64,000 nucleotides of DNA, taken from Marine Group I thaumarchaeote. GTDB lineage: Archaea; Thermoproteota; Nitrososphaeria; Nitrososphaerales; Nitrosopumilaceae. The DNA is taken from assembly GCA_013390905.1 (NCBI GenBank), contig JACATG010000004.1, positions 35,223-99,222 of the forward strand. Reading direction: 5' to 3'. Numbering within the stretch: the stretch's first letter is position 1; each line of letters begins with the position of its first letter. A program made the position numbers and the translations under genes. This document shows positions 60,612 through 64,000 of this stretch, in pieces. The notes under the pieces are model-generated. The model saw nothing but the letters and a program-made list of their open reading frames with translations, had not been told where the DNA came from and did not search any database.

Positions 60612-61766
60612 TTAGAATCTCTTTCTAATTCCAACTATCATAACAACTGGAATTCCGATATACATTCCAACATTTAGTAGAATCAAACTAATTCCATATC
60701 CTAACACAGATTCTTCTGAATCCATATCAACATAGTTCAGGAGAGACAGTGATGTTAGTAATGGAGTAATTGAAATCTTGACCATTTCCTTGAATACGGG
60801 ATTTTCACGTTCTAAATCTGCTATCTGTGGAGAAAATGAATAGTACACATCATTGAACATTCCCATAAATGCAGAGCCCGATTCTGTGTTTAGTAATTGG
60901 TTATCACGAAGTTCTCTAAGTAGTTGAACTTGCGGTGCGAGCTCAGAGCCATATGTTGCTGTAGCAATGAGACATCCACCAGGTAAAGGACCAGTAGCAC
61001 AATTACCATTGATCAGTATTTCTTCTAACTCTTCATGTGATGATCCTTGAGCTATAATCTGTTGATCCTGAATTACAACAATTGTCAAGTATCCATCTGG
61101 TGATAGTTTTTGAATTTTTGCACCAAAAACTCCCTGACGGCCAAAGGTTGACTCACATTCAAAAATTATACTCATATCGCCTCGACCATTTATTTCAGTA
61201 AAATCAAAAGTCGTAGATTGATATGCACCTGACCAACTTGAGTCAGAATATATCAACAGTTTTGCTTGACCATCAGGTATTTCTTTTGTTAATTCATCTG
61301 CTATTTTTCTTTCTGTTATTTGTGGTTGAGATTCTTGTACAGTTTTTGTAGATGCAAAGGAAAAAACATGTGTTCCTATTATTACTATTTCTTGGTTGAG
61401 TCTTTTGATTGGAATTGTTATTGTTCTATCAAATGGTGTTTTAATTTCATCATAGGATGAAAGTGCTTTTGTAGAAGCAACAAAGATCTCAAAATCAATA
61501 TCATCAAAACCATCTCTTGCATCAATCAGATTTCTTGGCAATATTATGATAATTTCCCCTCTGGCTCTAGATTCTAGTAAAATTGTTAAGGATGCAGTTT
61601 CTACGTCAATCTCAAATCCTAAAACCTCTCCACCTCGTATGGTATAATCTGGTTCCTGAAATTGCTGTGCAAAAGTAGGCGCAATAACTGAGCCTAACAT
61701 TACCACAAACAATGTAATTACTATAATTTTCACATACACTGATAGTTGTTGCTTTACAAGAGACAA
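60612..61766 (-). CDS. CFI-box-CTERM surface protein, second copy
   Basis: 384 residues from TTG at 61766 (a GTG at 61736 is also possible). Signal peptide ending TFAQ, an outer beta domain with IIILPRNLID and VVIQDQQ, then [19 protein letters not shown] and the same helical tail and membrane helix as the protein at 40950 ([16 protein letters not shown] here). No E-x-x-P repeats. Surface or secreted tail-anchored protein. The gap 60473-60611 shows nothing. Confidence 0.85.
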   Translation of the reverse strand: MSLVKQQLSVYVKIIVITLFVVMLGSVIAPTFAQQFQEPDYTIRGGEVLGFEIDVETASLTILLESRARGEIIIILPRNLIDARDGFDDIDFEIFVASTKALSSYDEIKTPFDRTITIPIKRLNQEIVIIGTHVFSFASTKTVQESQPQITERKIADELTKEIPDGQAKLLIYSDSSWSGAYQSTTFDFTEINGRGDMSIIFECESTFGRQGVFGAKIQKLSPDGYLTIVVIQDQQIIAQGSSHEELEEILINGNCATGPLPGGCLIATATYGSELAPQVQLLRELRDNQLLNTESGSAFMGMFNDVYYSFSPQIADLERENPVFKEMVKISITPLLTSLSLLNYVDMDSEESVLGYGISLILLNVGMYIGIPVVMIVGIRKRF

Positions 61767-61782
61767 ATAAACCCAGTCTTAT

Positions 61783-62097
61783 TCATTTATTCAATTTCTT
61801 TTTAGATTCTCCTTTCATTATCATCCACAAACGAAAGCCAACGAAAAGAGAAACGGCTAAAATGATTCCTGCATAAAGCCAGTATTGGCCAGTATGATCC
61901 TGAAAAAGACATTGCTGAATCTCATTGTATAGTTCATACTGCTCTAAAAGTTTGGGATCATTGTAACTGTTCAAACCTTGTTGATTGAGAAAACTGATTC
62001 GTTCTTGGATTTGCTTTTGTAGTGCCTCAAGATTTTTAGTGTCTTTATCACTACAAAAATATCCAAGCTGGAGGAAAATTTTTTCTAGATTAATCAA
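61783..62097 (-). CDS. Single-pass membrane protein of unknown function
   Basis: 104 residues from TTG at 62097. A helical N-terminal part (LEALQKQIQERISFLNQQG) with two Cys (YFCSDKD, QQCLFQD) precedes one membrane helix (about 74-94) and a KGESKKKLNK tail. It lies 16 bp before the CFI-box gene, so they are likely one operon. The coupled pair at 40950-42082 also joins a CFI-box gene to a small membrane protein. Confidence 0.6.
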   Translation of the reverse strand: MINLEKIFLQLGYFCSDKDTKNLEALQKQIQERISFLNQQGLNSYNDPKLLEQYELYNEIQQCLFQDHTGQYWLYAGIILAVSLFVGFRLWMIMKGESKKKLNK

Positions 62098-62210
62098 GAT
62101 TTACTAGATTTACGATTTTCTTAGCATTTAGTATTATTGGTGACATGGGAAATCTTGTATATATTTACAAATTATCGAAGTGTTAATAGTCTGAATTAGG
62201 TAATAATATT

Positions 62211-62312
62211 ATGAATACAGCTCCAATTTGGCATCACAGAGATATGTGTTCTGACTGCAAACGAGTAAAATGTATGACTGGTTGTAACTGTGATTGCCAT
62301 TGGAATCCATAA
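62211..62312 (+). CDS. 33-residue Cys/His-rich miniprotein
   Basis: ATG frame with HH, CSDC, CMTGC and CDCHW: six Cys and three His in 33 residues. That density is not random and suggests binding of zinc or copper. No family recognised. Confidence 0.6.
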   Translation: MNTAPIWHHRDMCSDCKRVKCMTGCNCDCHWNP

Positions 62313-62404
62313 AAACAAATTTTTGAGTAAGATTACCAAACAGTTTTGAAACCTTGGAAAACTCGGTAGAGAATTTTTATTTACATCAACTAAAATAATT
62401 CTAT

Positions 62405-63064
62405 ATGAAATCAATTGAATCTCTAAACAAAAAGATTACAAGTTGTAAAAAATGTCCAAGACTTGCAGTATACATTAGAGATGTTGCAAAAAACAAAGTA
62501 AGGCGATTCAAGGATGAGAAATATTATGGCAAGCCACTTTCAGGATTTGGTGATGTCAATGCTAAATTATTGATTGTAGGATTGGCACCAGCTGCTCATG
62601 GTGGAAATAGAACAGGAAGAATGTTTACAGGAGATTCTTCAGGCGATTGGGTTACAAAGGTAATGTACAAGCACGGATTTGCCTCTATGCCTACAAGCCT
62701 AAACAAAGATGATGGATTAATTCTTTACAACGCATACATTACAGCAGCAATTAGATGCGCCCCTCCACAAAACAAGCCAACACGAGATGAAATAGAAAAT
62801 TGTTCCATGTATTTGCAAGATGAATTAAAAATTCTCAAAAACATTTCACTGATTTTATGTCTTGGAAAAATCGCATATGATACTACATGTAAGTTACTAA
62901 AGATAAAACCCGAAAAGTTTGGTCACAATAAGATATTCAGATATGATAACTACAATATTCTAACATCTTATCACCCTTCAAAACAAAACACACAGACAGG
63001 ACGTTTAACATGGAAGGAGTGGTTTGCAGTATTTACAAAAGCAAAGAGATTGATTCAAATCTAG
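62405..63064 (+). CDS. Uracil-DNA glycosylase, family 5 (UDGb)
   Basis: 219 residues. Cysteines C14, C17, C118 and C133 hold a 4Fe-4S cluster. Motif A is GLAPAAHGG (59-67), which has the family 5 change of the usual Asp/Asn site, and motif B is HPSKQN (190-195). It removes uracil and other deaminated bases from DNA. The ATG is at 62405. No repair gene lies beside it. Confidence 0.93.
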   Translation: MKSIESLNKKITSCKKCPRLAVYIRDVAKNKVRRFKDEKYYGKPLSGFGDVNAKLLIVGLAPAAHGGNRTGRMFTGDSSGDWVTKVMYKHGFASMPTSLNKDDGLILYNAYITAAIRCAPPQNKPTRDEIENCSMYLQDELKILKNISLILCLGKIAYDTTCKLLKIKPEKFGHNKIFRYDNYNILTSYHPSKQNTQTGRLTWKEWFAVFTKAKRLIQI

Positions 63065-63092
63065 ATGGATTCGGTACTGTTTTGAATTTACA

Positions 63093-63098
63093 TTATAT
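63093..63098 (+). promoter_or_regulatory. TATA-like box before 63119
   Basis: ttatat centred about 24 bp before ATG 63119, again the leaderless spacing. Confidence 0.45.
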
Positions 63099-63118
63099 GG
63101 TAGTTTGGACTAATTGAT

Positions 63119-63319
63119 ATGATGAATACGTGTAAGCATGAAAAAACAGCGCTGGATGATTTTATTTCCCAAGAAACTGACGAAAAGGGCAGATGTATAA
63201 AATATCTGTGTTATAGTCACTGCTTGACATGTAATCTTAAATTCAGAAAGTTTTTTGAACTGCTTGACAGCAAAAGCAAGATCAAGTCCTTTGTTCTGAC
63301 AAAGGAGGAACATGAATAA
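63119..63319 (+). CDS. 66-residue Cys/His protein of unknown function
   Basis: ATG at 63119 (second ATG at 63122). Metal-like residues are CKHEK, CIKYLCYSHCLTCNLKF, so at least five Cys and two His. The C-terminus is charged. It may be a zinc or iron-sulfur protein. It is preceded by its own TATA-like box. Confidence 0.6.
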   Translation: MMNTCKHEKTALDDFISQETDEKGRCIKYLCYSHCLTCNLKFRKFFELLDSKSKIKSFVLTKEEHE

Positions 63320-63370
63320 GATTGGTTTTTCTAAAAATTAATTAACTAAATTACCCAAATAATTGAAAGT

Positions 63371-63571
63371 ATGGCTGATCCAACTGAAATCAACTCGGTA
63401 TTTTGGAACGAAGAAAAAAAATCATGGGATCACAAGATGATTCAAGTTGAAGAATATCATGGATTTGTAGAATGTCAACAATGTCGTAGACCATTATCTC
63501 ATAATATCAAAACAGGTGGGGAATTCAAAGTAGTTTATGTGGAATGTGGGTGTTCTAGGCGAGAGAAGTGA
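63371..63571 (+). CDS. 66-residue zinc-binding-like protein
   Basis: ATG at 63371. The C-x2-C CQQC and the C-x-C CGC pairs are separated by a beta hairpin, an atypical zinc ribbon, after a Trp-rich start (VFWNEEKKSWD). It starts 52 bp after the previous small Cys protein and runs in the same direction. No family recognised. Confidence 0.6.
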   Translation: MADPTEINSVFWNEEKKSWDHKMIQVEEYHGFVECQQCRRPLSHNIKTGGEFKVVYVECGCSRREK

Positions 63572-63728
63572 TCCCAAAAAATGACAAAAAATTAACCTAA
63601 AAGTAATTATTTTTTATTCTGATTTTTTAACTCAAACACCGTTCTAGTCATTTTATTGAGTCAGGAATATCTCGCGGTGTTAGCTGGAAGAGCCCAGATG
63701 CTCACATAAACTAGTTAATGCATTACAG

Positions 63729-63760
63729 AGTCTCCAAAGTAAAGGAGACTGACTTTTTTT
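63729..63760 (+). terminator. Perfect 7-bp hairpin with T7 tract
   Basis: agtctcc (63729-63735), an 8-nt loop and ggagact (63744-63750), then gac and seven T (63754-63760). It looks like an intrinsic terminator. The preceding 63660-63728 is richer in G/C and has a gagc/gctc hairpin, so a small RNA could end here. The rest of 63572-63885 holds no gene. Confidence 0.55.
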
Positions 63761-63891
63761 CCAGACAAGTTATTTACTATACACACACATTTTTTCCAAA
63801 GAATAATCATCATCCAATGGTATAATTATGGCGTTAACCCAAATTTATTTAGAAATTGTCTCGCTATGAAACCCCAAAAATTAATGTGAAT

Positions 63892-64000
63892 ATGGGAGCT
63901 GCCAAAGGAATTATGATTGGCATTGTTGTGTTAATTATAATTGGAGTGGTTGCAGCTGCGTCAATACAAATTGTAGATGCTGGACATAGAGGTATTTTAC
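63892..64000 (+). CDS. Prohibitin/SPFH-family protein, partial start
   Basis: ATG at 63892 (an in-frame GTG lies at 63886) and open to the right edge: 36 residues with an N-terminal membrane helix (IMIGIVVLIIIGVVAAA) and then IQIVDAGHRGIL. The VDAGHRG motif after the membrane helix is the start of prohibitin-like SPFH proteins, which form membrane ring assemblies. The rest is outside the window. Confidence 0.75.
   Translation, partial: MGAAKGIMIGIVVLIIIGVVAAASIQIVDAGHRGIL

Overview
The window is a stretch of chromosome from an ammonia-oxidising archaeon of the Nitrosopumilus type (Nitrososphaerota/Thaumarchaeota, marine Group I.1a). The evidence is a strongly AT-rich sequence with tightly packed genes and archaeal translation, transcription and chromatin proteins (S25e, S26e, RpoK, Alba, archaeal ThrRS and MetRS, deoxyhypusine synthase, family B DNA polymerase). 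It also carries the methylmalonyl-CoA mutase/epimerase module of the thaumarchaeal 3-hydroxypropionate/4-hydroxybutyrate carbon-fixation cycle, many small zinc-ribbon proteins, and CFI-box surface proteins. Several genes have a TATA box about 25-30 bp before the start codon, which implies leaderless mRNAs. TTG and GTG starts are common. No insertion sequence, CRISPR array, rRNA or phage module was seen.

Layout. 0-5 kb: a cobalamin-binding protein cut by the left edge, the Nre repair protein with a PCNA-binding tail, and a membrane-anchored HNH protein. 4.4-12.9 kb: cysS-nadE, a Rieske protein, ahcY-metG-hydrolase, stand-alone RAM-domain proteins and a degenerate SelB/EF-Tu relative. 13-20.4 kb: ilvC, then the B12 subunit of methylmalonyl-CoA mutase, an M1 aminopeptidase, MeaB, the mutase large subunit and the epimerase. 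20.4-28.4 kb: a broken matrixin-type protease, then a leftward train of XRE-CBS regulator, ppdK, tpiA, SemiSWEET, polB and dCMP deaminase. 28.5-39.4 kb: a Hef-like helicase, parvulin, a broken TrmB-type regulator, UbiA prenyltransferase, aldo-keto reductase, YHS protein, Asn-synthetase-like protein, Alba, RpoK, S25e and deoxyhypusine synthase.

39.8-44.3 kb is the accessory and decayed part. It holds a duplicated promoter, a gene interrupted by TGA, a lipid-synthase fragment, a CFI-box surface protein with a 12-bp coding minisatellite and a translationally coupled partner, a DUF5679 zinc ribbon, two candidate structured RNAs, a gene remnant and an imperfect tRNA-Gln. 44.4-52.5 kb is housekeeping: thrS, speB, a CDP-alcohol phosphatidyltransferase, S26e, a PfkB kinase, an archaeal prepilin peptidase, an NAD kinase with a C-terminal winged helix, and pyrG. 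52.8-58.5 kb is a compact overlapping trpEGDCBA operon that lacks trpF. 58.5-64 kb carries small Cys/His-rich proteins, a His-rich membrane-anchored protein, a rhodanese, a second CFI-box protein, a family 5 uracil-DNA glycosylase and the start of a prohibitin-like gene.

No single convincing new multi-gene system stands out. The most interesting signals are the two candidate noncoding RNAs near 43.1-43.5 kb, a DUF1059 gene whose first codon appears to be ATA, a metalloprotease inactivated by one missing base at its third zinc ligand, and PCNA-binding-like tails on three separate DNA-metabolism proteins.
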